The position numbers and the translations under genes are program-made. This document shows positions 1 to 5,573 of a DNA stretch of 9,236 nucleotides, in pieces. The notes beneath the pieces are model-generated. The model saw only the letters and a program-made list of their open reading frames with translations, did not search any database and was not told where the DNA came from. Position 1 is the first letter of the stretch, and every line of letters begins with the position of its first letter. The stretch is from DASYAN01 sp036501345 (GTDB taxonomy: Bacteria; Chloroflexota; Ktedonobacteria; Ktedonobacterales; Ktedonobacteraceae), in the NCBI GenBank assembly GCA_036501345.1, contig DASYAN010000052.1:1-9236 (forward strand). Direction: 5' to 3'.

Positions 1-120
1 GATGCTTTGCCTCTGGGACAGTTTGTGCCTGAACCTTTGCCCCTCCTCATGCCAGCACGCAAGAAGCCGAAGCAGCTTTCCACTCCGGTGGCTCCTTTGG
101 CTCCCCAGGAGGCCGCATGA
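1..120 (+). CDS. C-terminal tail of an unidentified protein (partial, 5' end outside window)
   Basis: The + strand frame starting at base 1 is open for 39 codons and ends with TGA at 118-120. The tail is rich in Pro, Ala and Leu, with a basic patch (PARKKPKQ) and the ending APQEAA. I do not recognise the family. It is antisense to the open 3' extension of the kinase-like gene, so only one of the two readings can be the real gene here. I favour the + strand because recognisable kinase sequence stops near 165, and because the kinase-frame residues beyond that point have the Gly/Ser/Arg-rich look of an antisense shadow. The gene could belong to a mobile element that cut off the kinase gene, but no transposase motif is visible in so short a piece. 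Confidence 0.4.
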   Translation, partial: DALPLGQFVPEPLPLLMPARKKPKQLSTPVAPLAPQEAA

Positions 121-121
121 A

Positions 122-158
122 AATACCTACCCATGAAAGGGGGGGGTGGTAGGGTATT
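122..158. repeat. Imperfect inverted repeat around a run of eight G
   Basis: AATACCTACC (122-131) and GGTAGGGTATT (148-158) form an inverted repeat with one bulged base. It encloses a run of eight G at 139-146. It lies just after the + strand stop (TGA at 118-120) and just where kinase homology ends on the minus strand. No T-tract follows on either side, so it is a poor intrinsic terminator. A junction or element end is possible. The homopolymer is also a likely slippage or sequencing-error site. Confidence 0.4.
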
Positions 159-846
159 GCCCGATTGACTCATCATAGAAGCAAGACTCTGGGCGACAAA
201 GGGGACCCGTCCGGTAATGAGTTCGTAGGCCATGCAACCCAAAGCGTATTGATCGCTCCTCGCATCGCACATGCCTGTAAATTGCTCTGGAGGCATATAG
301 CAAAAGGCATATTCATCTGAGGTCTGATCACGGAGAATGGCATCAGCCCTAGCAATAAGATGGAAGTCCGTCAAGAGGATCTTCTCGTTTGCACCAAAGA
401 GAATGTTCTCTGGCTTGATATTGCCGTGAATGATATCGTGTTCATGTGCATAAGCCAGAGCTTCTCCTACTTGTGAGACAATAGTCAGAGCTTCTTTCAG
501 TTCTAAGCGGCCAGGGGGAATCTGCTTCATGTGGCCGCGTAAAGAGCCATTAGGCAGATACTCCCGTACGATAAAGGGTTGCTCTTCCTCTACTCCTATA
601 TCTAGGATGGGCATCAAATGGGGATGCTGGAGTTCTTTGATATGACGGGCCTTCCGCAAAAAGCTCTTCTGCTCATGAGGATTACGCAAGAGCGATGAGA
701 CAAACATGGTGAGGATCACTTGACGTTCAGGTGCATTAATTGGAGATGCCAGATAGGTCGTATGCGAATATTTCTTTGCTAGTGTGGCATGAAGATTATA
801 TTGATGAAACTGCCTTTGCATACTTCATTCTTTCTAAATTATAGAG

Positions 847-1332
847 TCAACTGGCTTTATCATTATAGCCTGAATATCCACTGCTGTCGATCCAAATAGC
901 CAAGAAGTAAAGACTTTGGCGTGTACCCGAAGACCCTGAGATGCTAATATACCAGAGATCATAATGAGGTATATTGAGGGCGTTTCGTAACTCAGTGCGC
1001 CAAGGAGGCTTCAGAACCCTTGACGCCACTGCCGCAAAGTGGCTAAAGCAGTGCCTGGCCTCTCACCGAAAGGTAGAGGGGGACAATAGCATGGCATAAG
1101 CAAGGCCAAATGGAAAAGGCATCTCTACCATGTTGGTCAGCCTGGTCACTCGATCCGCGATGTGCTTACATTTGTTCATAATCAGGAACTTATTAATCTT
1201 GATGAGAGGTTCATCCGCTTTATTACGGAGCCAGTGAGCGGAGATGATGAAAGCGATCCCTAGAATGCTGCTGTGCTTGCCTTTCTTGCCAGTCCCGCAG
1301 CGTATCGCGATTATTAGATGTACATACAGCAA
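847..1332 (-). pseudogene. Decayed unidentified gene: two open segments in one frame split by a TGA
   Basis: Two minus-strand open segments, 1332-1063 and 1062-847, are in the same frame and separated only by a TGA at 1065-1063. The first contains LIKINKFLIMNKCKHIADRV and ends PFPFGLAYAMLLSPSTFR. After the stop the frame goes on with EARHCFSHFAAVASRV and later IPHYDLWYISISGSSGTRQ and YFLAIWIDSSGYSGYNDKAS, ending at 847. Both segments look protein-like in composition. Neither has a convincing start: the first opens only with TTG and the second with GTG, and neither has a ribosome site. The simplest reading is the 3' part of a gene inactivated by a nonsense mutation, with the 5' part lost or frameshifted. 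I do not recognise the family. The last codon lies 25 bp before the start of the kinase-like gene, which is on the same strand. Confidence 0.35.
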
Positions 1333-1481
1333 ATGACGCTGTTATCGCTATGGGACTGTTTGATGCAAAAAATGTACATGTTGTTGAATCATTGGACTCG
1401 AGCTTGGACAACTAATTCACCAACAGTATCCTCAAGGATGGAGATCCATGAGCTACTCATATTAGGCGGACAAAATAAACT
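1333..1481. other. Intergenic stretch with no supported gene
   Basis: Together with the decayed reading to its left, this stretch separates the kinase-like gene from the SDR gene. An open reading of about 60 codons (1411-1223, minus) overlaps the decayed gene in another frame and lacks a ribosome site. I see no tRNA, CRISPR or promoter that I can defend. Confidence 0.4.
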
Positions 1482-1518
1482 GTGAGGGAGACTCAACGCA
1501 TATTGGTGGCTCCCTCAC
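1482..1518 (-). terminator. Intrinsic terminator of the SDR gene
   Basis: A perfect 9-bp stem, GTGAGGGAG (1482-1490) with CTCCCTCAC (1510-1518), encloses a 19-nt loop. It lies 18 bp beyond the SDR stop codon. Read on the minus strand the stem is followed by AGTTTATTTTG, a T-rich tail as expected of a Rho-independent terminator. The + strand side also has T-rich sequence (GTAGTTTTATT), so it could work in both directions. Confidence 0.75.
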
Positions 1519-1536
1519 GTAGTTTTATTGAAGAGC

Positions 1537-2304
1537 TTATTTAGGCTGCATGCGTATCCCGCCATCCAGACGAATCACCTCACTATTGAGCATAACGTTC
1601 TCAAAAATATGCTTCGCCAGCGCAGCGTACTCTTCCGGCTCACCCAGACGTGGTGGGAAAGGAACCTGCTGAGCAAGTGAGGCCTGTGCAGCCTTCGGTA
1701 ATGAGGCCATCAGTGGCGTATTGAAGATGCCCGGTGCAATAGTCATCACACGAATACCGTAGCGAGCCAATTCGCGTGCTATCGGCAGCGTCATGCCCAC
1801 AATACCACCCTTAGAGGCCGAGTAGGCTGCCTGTCCGATCTGCCCATCGAAGGCGGCTACCGAGGCTGTATTGATAATGACGCCGCGTTCGCCACTCTCC
1901 TCGGGCTGATTCTCAGTCATCGCGGCGGATGCGAGGCGAATGACGTTAAACGTGCCGATCAGGTTGATGCTAATAACTTTGCTAAATGAGGCCAGACTGG
2001 TTGGTCCCTGTTTGCCCAGAACTTTTTCGGCTACCGCAATCCCAGCGCAATTAATGACGCCATGTATGCCTCCATATCTCTCCACGGCTGTTTGTACAGC
2101 GTTCTGAACATCTGCCTCTTCTACCACATTCGTTTGCACGAAGGTAGCTATCTGCCCTAGTTCGGCAGCGAGGGCTGTCCCCGCCTCGTTATTCAGATCG
2201 GCGATGATCACCTTGGCTCCTGATTGTGTCATAAGCCGAACACAGGCTGCACCCAGACCGGAGGCTCCTCCAGTCACTAAAATAGTTTTATTTTCTAGCA
2301 ACAT
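1537..2304 (-). CDS. SDR-family dehydrogenase, 3-hydroxyacyl-CoA dehydrogenase type 2 (HSD17B10)-like
   Basis: This is a 255-residue classical short-chain dehydrogenase/reductase. The ATG at 2304 is preferred over an upstream in-frame ATG at 2349: it has the ribosome site GAGGG 7 nt upstream, and the protein then begins directly at the Rossmann fold (MLLENKTILVTGG). Visible motifs are TGGASGLG (residues 11-18), Asp36 at the end of beta-2 (NAD rather than NADP preference), NCAG (85-88), Asn114, Ser148, and the YSASK motif with Tyr161 and Lys165, so the catalytic tetrad is complete. The segments GGIVGMTLPIARELA, VMTIAPGIFNTPL, VPFPPRLGEPEEYA and EVIRLDGGIRMQP match the HSD17B10/type-2 hydroxyacyl-CoA dehydrogenase subgroup, which oxidises L-3-hydroxyacyl-CoA (and some alcohols or steroids) with NAD in the cytosol. 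The exact substrate cannot be read from sequence. It appears to be a single-gene unit with its own terminator. Confidence 0.9.
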   Translation of the reverse strand: MLLENKTILVTGGASGLGAACVRLMTQSGAKVIIADLNNEAGTALAAELGQIATFVQTNVVEEADVQNAVQTAVERYGGIHGVINCAGIAVAEKVLGKQGPTSLASFSKVISINLIGTFNVIRLASAAMTENQPEESGERGVIINTASVAAFDGQIGQAAYSASKGGIVGMTLPIARELARYGIRVMTIAPGIFNTPLMASLPKAAQASLAQQVPFPPRLGEPEEYAALAKHIFENVMLNSEVIRLDGGIRMQPK

Positions 2305-2352
2305 TGCTTGTCCCTCTTTTCTATATGTATTCGCATTGCTATGATACATCCT

Positions 2353-2358
2353 ATTGTA
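2353..2358 (-). promoter_or_regulatory. Possible -10 element of the SDR gene
   Basis: Read on the minus strand this is TACAAT, about 49 nt before the chosen ATG. No good -35 box is seen 16-18 nt further upstream (ATGGTC or TGGTCA is the best), so this is weak support. Confidence 0.25.
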
Positions 2359-2689
2359 CTATCTCCACAAGAATTGACCATGCATCATTCCTGTGTATAT
2401 AAGTAGCCACTATAGTTCTAGATTGAGACTTGCTTTGTCGGAACAGAGTGCATTTCGTAACTGAGAAATGGCCGAGGCTCTCCTGTTGACTTGCCCTTTA
2501 TTGCTCAAGAGGCTATGCTCTTTTTCGCGAAGTTGTTCCCTTTGTCCGAAAAGTTGTTCCCTAGATGTCCTGGAAAAACCCTCTTGCATCGGCTATTCTT
2601 GAAGAGAAGCGATCAATTATGCAATGACGCTTCAACCGGATAATGTCTTACATTAGAAATACGTTTAGAGAAAAAAGGAGAAAATACTT
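2359..2689. promoter_or_regulatory. Divergent intergenic region between the SDR gene and the coiled-coil gene
   Basis: There is no gene in this stretch of about 330 bp. It must hold the promoters of two divergent genes. Visible structure: a 12-bp direct repeat at 2530-2562 (listed separately) and an inverted pair TTGCAT (2584-2589) / ATGCAA (2619-2624) flanking TTCTTGAAGA. A weak promoter candidate for the + strand gene is TTCAAC, 17 nt, then TAGAAA near 2631-2659. The ribosome site AAAAAAGGAG ends 9 nt before the ATG at 2690 and is strong. Confidence 0.4.
2530..2562 (+). repeat. Two 12-bp direct repeats, 21 bp apart
   Basis: AAGTTGTTCCCT occurs at 2530-2541 and again at 2551-2562, each preceded by CG two bases upstream (CGCG and CGAA). 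The 21-bp period equals two helical turns, which would put both copies on the same DNA face. That fits a two-site operator for the downstream gene, or the short repeated transposase-binding sites seen near the ends of IS21-like elements. The sequence alone does not decide between them. Confidence 0.6.
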
Positions 2690-3772
2690 ATGGATCACAT
2701 AGCTTCTGGATCAAATCCACAGAAACGGTTTAGAGGAGACGATTCTCCATCACCTGAAGGTTCCAAAGATGGCCCGTCAAAGGGGAAGAAAGCTCGTCTT
2801 GAGGATGATCGCAGTGAAGGTAAAGGTAAAGGTAAAGGTAAAGATAAAACAAAATTAGAAGGATTTCGTTCTAAGATGCAGCAAAATGAAGATAGAAAAG
2901 CAATAAGTCGAGCTATAGAGGAACAAAAAATAGGACAAGATAGTCCAAGTCATTTAGAAAGAGAAGATGAAAATATAAGAGATTCAGAAAGTGTGATAAA
3001 TGAAAGTGTGATAAATGAAAATGTGAAAAAAATATCAGAATTAAAGTCTAAATTGCAGGAGGCTACTGGTCAGGAGGATTTAAAAGGTATAAGGGATGAT
3101 TTTGAAGCTAATAAGAAACCAATTTTAGACTACATAGCTCAGGTTGAAAATGAACTGGAAATAAAAGAACTAGATGGTAAGATAGGAAAGTTATCCGTAT
3201 TAAGAAGAAAATTAGCGCTTGATGTTAGAAAAGAGATAACTACTCACGATTCAGAATTTAAAGAGCTTATAAAAGAAACAGATACAAATTTAACAAAGTA
3301 CCATTCTCTTAAGCACGAAATTTTAGATGCTATAAAAAAATTTGAAGATGCTGATGATATTAATGCTGACACAAAAAAAGATCTAAATGATAAAAGAGAT
3401 AATATTTATGGATACTATTCTGATGAATTACATTGGAATACAAGACTTAACCAAATGCGTGCTGTATTTATAAGAGGATTAAAGACTCAAATAGGTCATG
3501 AAATAAAAAAATTAAATGGCCTAAAAGAAAAATTCGAAATAAAGTATCATAATAAAGAATTAGGCAAAAAAACAGTAAATGAAGATTCAGCAGATTTACA
3601 AGAATTTATATCTAAAATGGAAAAAGTTAGGGAAAATATAAGTAATATTAAATATATAGGTAATTTATCTCAATTAGATCAAAGAGAAGTTGAAGGGTTT
3701 GACAAGAATATTAAAGAATTTATTGAACGAGCAGCTTTTTATGCTTCTGGAATATATTCTATTGAGAACTAA
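2690..3772 (+). CDS. Orphan AT-rich coiled-coil protein with charged disordered N-terminus
   Basis: A 360-residue protein that I do not recognise. The ATG at 2690 has a strong ribosome site (AAAAAAGGAG, 9 nt spacing). Residues 1-~105 are low-complexity, highly charged and probably disordered. They include PQKRFRGDD, KGKKARLEDD and a KGKGKGKGKD run encoded by four GGTAAA hexamers (~2819-2842). A 15-bp tandem duplication near 2990-3020 gives SVINE twice. Residues ~110-350 are Lys/Glu-rich and helical with heptad-like Leu/Ile spacing (KISELKSKL, LRRKLALDV, KLNGLKEKF), so coiled coil is likely. No signal peptide, transmembrane segment or enzymatic motif is visible. Composition is striking: about 50% GC in 2701-2820 by hand count, then 18-28% in the lines checked after 2821, with AAA, ATA, TTA and AGA codons dominating. 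The host genes are near 52%. This suggests transfer from an AT-rich source, possibly joined to a host-like 5' end. A role as an effector or structural protein would be a guess. Confidence 0.75.
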   Translation: MDHIASGSNPQKRFRGDDSPSPEGSKDGPSKGKKARLEDDRSEGKGKGKGKDKTKLEGFRSKMQQNEDRKAISRAIEEQKIGQDSPSHLEREDENIRDSESVINESVINENVKKISELKSKLQEATGQEDLKGIRDDFEANKKPILDYIAQVENELEIKELDGKIGKLSVLRRKLALDVRKEITTHDSEFKELIKETDTNLTKYHSLKHEILDAIKKFEDADDINADTKKDLNDKRDNIYGYYSDELHWNTRLNQMRAVFIRGLKTQIGHEIKKLNGLKEKFEIKYHNKELGKKTVNEDSADLQEFISKMEKVRENISNIKYIGNLSQLDQREVEGFDKNIKEFIERAAFYASGIYSIEN

Positions 3773-3837
3773 ATTCTGTATTGGCTTGTAGGCTTGATGG
3801 GGCAACTTAGAAAGTTTAGCTACTTATGCCGAGGTCA

Positions 3838-3912
3838 GTAGCAGGATAGTAGCAACACTATCCTGCTCTGAATAAGGAGGTTTCTCCTTCATCCGGCTCA
3901 AGCCGAATGCTT
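3838..3912 (-). mobile_element. Possible relic of a group II intron 3' end (domains V and VI)
   Basis: The minus strand reads CGGCTTGAGCCGGATG, then AAGGAG-AAAC-CTCCTT, then an 11-bp perfect hairpin. The phrase GGCTTGAGCCGGATGA, followed by a short stem with a GAAA-like loop, is what one sees at the 5' strand of group II intron domain V, including the AGC catalytic triad inside GAGCCG. The expected 3' strand (CGGTTC-like) is degraded to ATTCAGAGC, so the full helix does not form. The next hairpin (3840-3867) sits where domain VI should be, but it has no visible bulged A. Translating this stretch gives RLEPDEGETSLFRAG, similar to spurious peptides often annotated over domain V. No reverse transcriptase gene is present. 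A decayed, non-functional fragment is the most I would claim. Confidence 0.35.
3840..3867. repeat. Perfect 11-bp inverted repeat (hairpin)
   Basis: AGCAGGATAGT (3840-3850) and ACTATCCTGCT (3857-3867) enclose a 6-nt loop. There is no T-tract on either side, so it is not a standard intrinsic terminator, although it lies 67 bp after the stop of the coiled-coil gene. It could be domain VI of the suspected intron relic, or a factor-dependent transcription end. Confidence 0.6.
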
Positions 3913-3961
3913 GCTCCTACTATGATTGATAGGACGTCGTTTCGTTGTGGCCAGCACAAGT

Positions 3962-3996
3962 AGTGGGTCATTCTAAAAGGGCCAGAATAACCCGCT
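3962..3996. repeat. 13-bp imperfect inverted repeat
   Basis: Positions 3962-3974 pair with 3984-3996 around a 9-nt loop. One pair is a G-U wobble and one is an A-C mismatch when read as RNA from either strand. It is the largest stem in the right part of this gene-free stretch. Function unknown. Confidence 0.45.
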
Positions 3997-4173
3997 CCTG
4001 TTTGTCTCCCACTTGGACCAGAGAAGAACAAGGACTTACGTAGTGCCATTAAGTTCATTTTGGTCCACGTTCTGGCGACACATTAAAACAGTGCTTGTAT
4101 ACAACTAAATTGGCGATGAAAAGATGCTAGTGTCAGACTAATACTCACCACCACCCACTTTGTCAGCGCTTCT

Positions 4174-5337
4174 TCACATAATCACAGGCTTCTTTTGCTT
4201 CGACAGCGCCCTCATCACGGTCTTATTCAGATTCAAGTGAGCCTGTACCAGTTCTGGTGGTGTCAAAGCCATCCACTGGTTGAGCGAGATGTCAGCATAG
4301 CGGTTGCTCTTAAACATTTCTAGAAAGCGTAGTGGTGTGTTCCCAGTGTTCTCGACATAGTGGCCCATAGCCAATGGCACATAGCCCACATCGCCTGCCT
4401 GATAGTCGAAGGTACGAGCTTTGCCCTCGGAGGCAAACACGGTCATACGTCCACTGCCTTGGATGTAATATTGCCACTCGTCGTTATTGGGATGCCAATG
4501 CATTTCTCGCATCCCACCCGGCTCAATCTCTACCAATGCTGCTGCGATAGTGGAAACGGGAAAGTTGGTCGAGTCGGTGATACGTACCGTGCCGCCTTGG
4601 GTTTTGATCGGTTTCTGCGCCAGCATCCGATGGCTGAAGCTCTTCGGTATGGTGCCATTAGGGCTGGAGACCTTGTCCGACGATAGTGAACCAGGCACTT
4701 TGCTTTGGAAAATGTACCGTTCATGTGATGGGAGGTCAGCGAAATCTCTCTCTGAGACACCAAAGTTTTTGGCGAGTACTTCCCTGGGCGTATGCGCGAA
4801 CCAGCTGCTAATTAGGAAAGTTGAGTTCTCAGAGAAGTTTCCGTCATCGAATACCAATAGAAACTCGCAGCCCTCCTGCAACCCTTGGATTGAATGTGGA
4901 ATACCTGCGGGAAAGAACCACAAGTCGCCTTCGCCAAGATCATCGATAAAGTTGCGCCCATCTTGGTCGACCGCTGTGATCCGAGCACGACCGTTGAGCA
5001 TATAGGCCCATTCGGCCTCCTTATGCCAATGCATTTCTCGTACACCCCCTGGTGTCAGACGCATGTTCACTCCCGCGAGAGTCGTAGCAATTGGCAACTC
5101 GCGCACGGTCACCTCTCGTGACCAGCCACCTTCATTAAGCCGATTGTGCGCATTGGCAAACGAAAACTTCAGGTTGGGGACTGTACCAGAATCAGTCGTA
5201 GGTGGCGTCAGCGTACTGGGATTCTGTCGGTCTAGGATAATATTCCGTGGACCAGGATCGGTCGCGCCGAGGCTGTCCTTCATTGGCTGTGGCACTTGAT
5301 TAGCCTCTGTAGCACGATCCTGTAACAGTTTTTTCAT
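4174..5337 (-). CDS. oxdC: Oxalate decarboxylase (bicupin, OxdC-type)
   Basis: A complete 387-residue bicupin. It catalyses oxalate + H+ to formate + CO2 with Mn, usually as a hexamer. Cupin 1 has REMHWHKEAEW with ligands His103, His105, Glu109 and His148. Cupin 2 has REMHWHPNNDEW with ligands His280, His282, Glu287 and His326. Arg100 and Arg277 precede the two HWH motifs. The active-site lid reads SENST (169-173), with Glu170 in the place of Glu162 of Bacillus subtilis OxdC. That lid marks decarboxylase rather than oxidase activity. Length and the constant 7-8-residue offset to the B. subtilis ligand positions (which I recall) show no loss. The ATG at 5337 follows GAAAGG with 9 nt spacing. 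The N-terminus (MKKLLQDRATEANQ) is no signal peptide, so the enzyme is probably cytoplasmic. It stands alone, divergent to the MutS-like gene, and is probably used for oxalate breakdown or acid tolerance. Confidence 0.93.
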   Translation of the reverse strand: MKKLLQDRATEANQVPQPMKDSLGATDPGPRNIILDRQNPSTLTPPTTDSGTVPNLKFSFANAHNRLNEGGWSREVTVRELPIATTLAGVNMRLTPGGVREMHWHKEAEWAYMLNGRARITAVDQDGRNFIDDLGEGDLWFFPAGIPHSIQGLQEGCEFLLVFDDGNFSENSTFLISSWFAHTPREVLAKNFGVSERDFADLPSHERYIFQSKVPGSLSSDKVSSPNGTIPKSFSHRMLAQKPIKTQGGTVRITDSTNFPVSTIAAALVEIEPGGMREMHWHPNNDEWQYYIQGSGRMTVFASEGKARTFDYQAGDVGYVPLAMGHYVENTGNTPLRFLEMFKSNRYADISLNQWMALTPPELVQAHLNLNKTVMRALSKQKKPVIM

Positions 5338-5573
5338 AAAAACTTACCTTTCGCAATGAAATACTCAACCCTGAAAATTGGGTCATATATCTGATGCATC
5401 TCATCCGTGTTTCATTGAAAGCTGTGCGTTTGGGTCAAGGACGGCTTTACTATATCCAATCGATACGCCGCCGAATTTCTGAAAGTCATCTAAAGCTTGT
5501 AATCCCAACTTGTATGGCCTGCTTGTTAAAACTTGTCTCCAGATGCTAGACTGATAGTCTTGATGAAATTTAT
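5338..5573. promoter_or_regulatory. Divergent intergenic region between oxdC and the MutS-like gene
   Basis: These 236 bp must hold both promoters. I see no gene and no strong hairpin or operator. TATATG (read on the minus strand near 5387-5392) is a weak -10 candidate for oxdC, without a clear -35 box. The sequence just before the MutS-like ATG (TGATGAAATTTAT) has no clear ribosome site. Confidence 0.35.

Larger units (their letters stand above)
1..821 (-). pseudogene. Ser/Thr kinase-like protein with degenerate active site, 3'-truncated
   Basis: The frame opens with ATG at 821-819 (an in-frame TGA lies two codons upstream; AGAAAG is a weak ribosome site) and stays open to the window edge. 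Residues ~7-219 follow a bacterial PknB-type kinase domain: the helix-C-like region ends RHIKELQHPHLMPILDIG, followed by EEEQPFIVREYLPNGSL, IIHGNIKPENILF, LLTDFHLIA, MPPEQF and DARSDQYALGCMAYELITG. Key residues are lost. The glycine loop reads LAKKYSHTTYLA, the VAIK lysine position reads VILTMF, HRD has become HGN (catalytic Asp to Asn), and DFG has become DFH. Phosphotransfer is therefore unlikely, and a scaffold or ligand-binding pseudokinase is more plausible. Homology ends near base 165; the C-terminal lobe after the PFVAQSLASMMSQ stretch is missing and the rest looks unlike a kinase. The gene may be a broken remnant, or a pseudokinase cut short by a rearrangement. No transmembrane segment is present in what remains. 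Confidence 0.7.
3773..4173. other. Convergent intergenic region of 401 bp with several hairpins
   Basis: It lies between the stop codons of the coiled-coil gene and the oxalate decarboxylase gene. No protein gene is convincing. A 66-codon minus-strand reading (4058-3858) has no ribosome site and is better explained as translation through structured RNA. Hairpins occur at 3840-3867, 3870-3894, 3894-3905 and 3962-3996. A TGGACCA / TGGTCCA inverted pair lies at ~4014-4020 and ~4061-4067. No T-tailed terminator was found for either flanking gene. Confidence 0.5.

Noticed and set aside
1063..1065. In-frame TGA as selenocysteine
   Set aside because: No selenoprotein family is recognised and no clear hairpin directly follows the TGA. 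Plain pseudogenisation is simpler.
1223..1411. 62-codon minus-strand reading as a gene
   Set aside because: It overlaps the better decayed reading in another frame, lacks a ribosome site and resembles nothing known.
2305..2349. 15-residue N-terminal extension of the SDR
   Set aside because: It lies before the Rossmann fold start, and the internal ATG at 2304 has the proper ribosome site.
2486..2519. TTGACT ... TATGCT as promoter of the coiled-coil gene
   Set aside because: The spacing of about 22 nt is too long for a standard promoter, and it lies far upstream of the gene.
3858..4058. 66-codon minus-strand reading as a small protein gene
   Set aside because: It has no ribosome site, its composition is odd, and it runs through stacked hairpins. 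Its end (RLEPDEGETSLFRAG) looks like the accidental translation of group II intron domain V.
4360..5299. Several + and minus strand readings of 75-172 codons inside the oxalate decarboxylase gene
   Set aside because: They are antisense or alternate-frame shadows of a complete, well-identified gene and lack family motifs.
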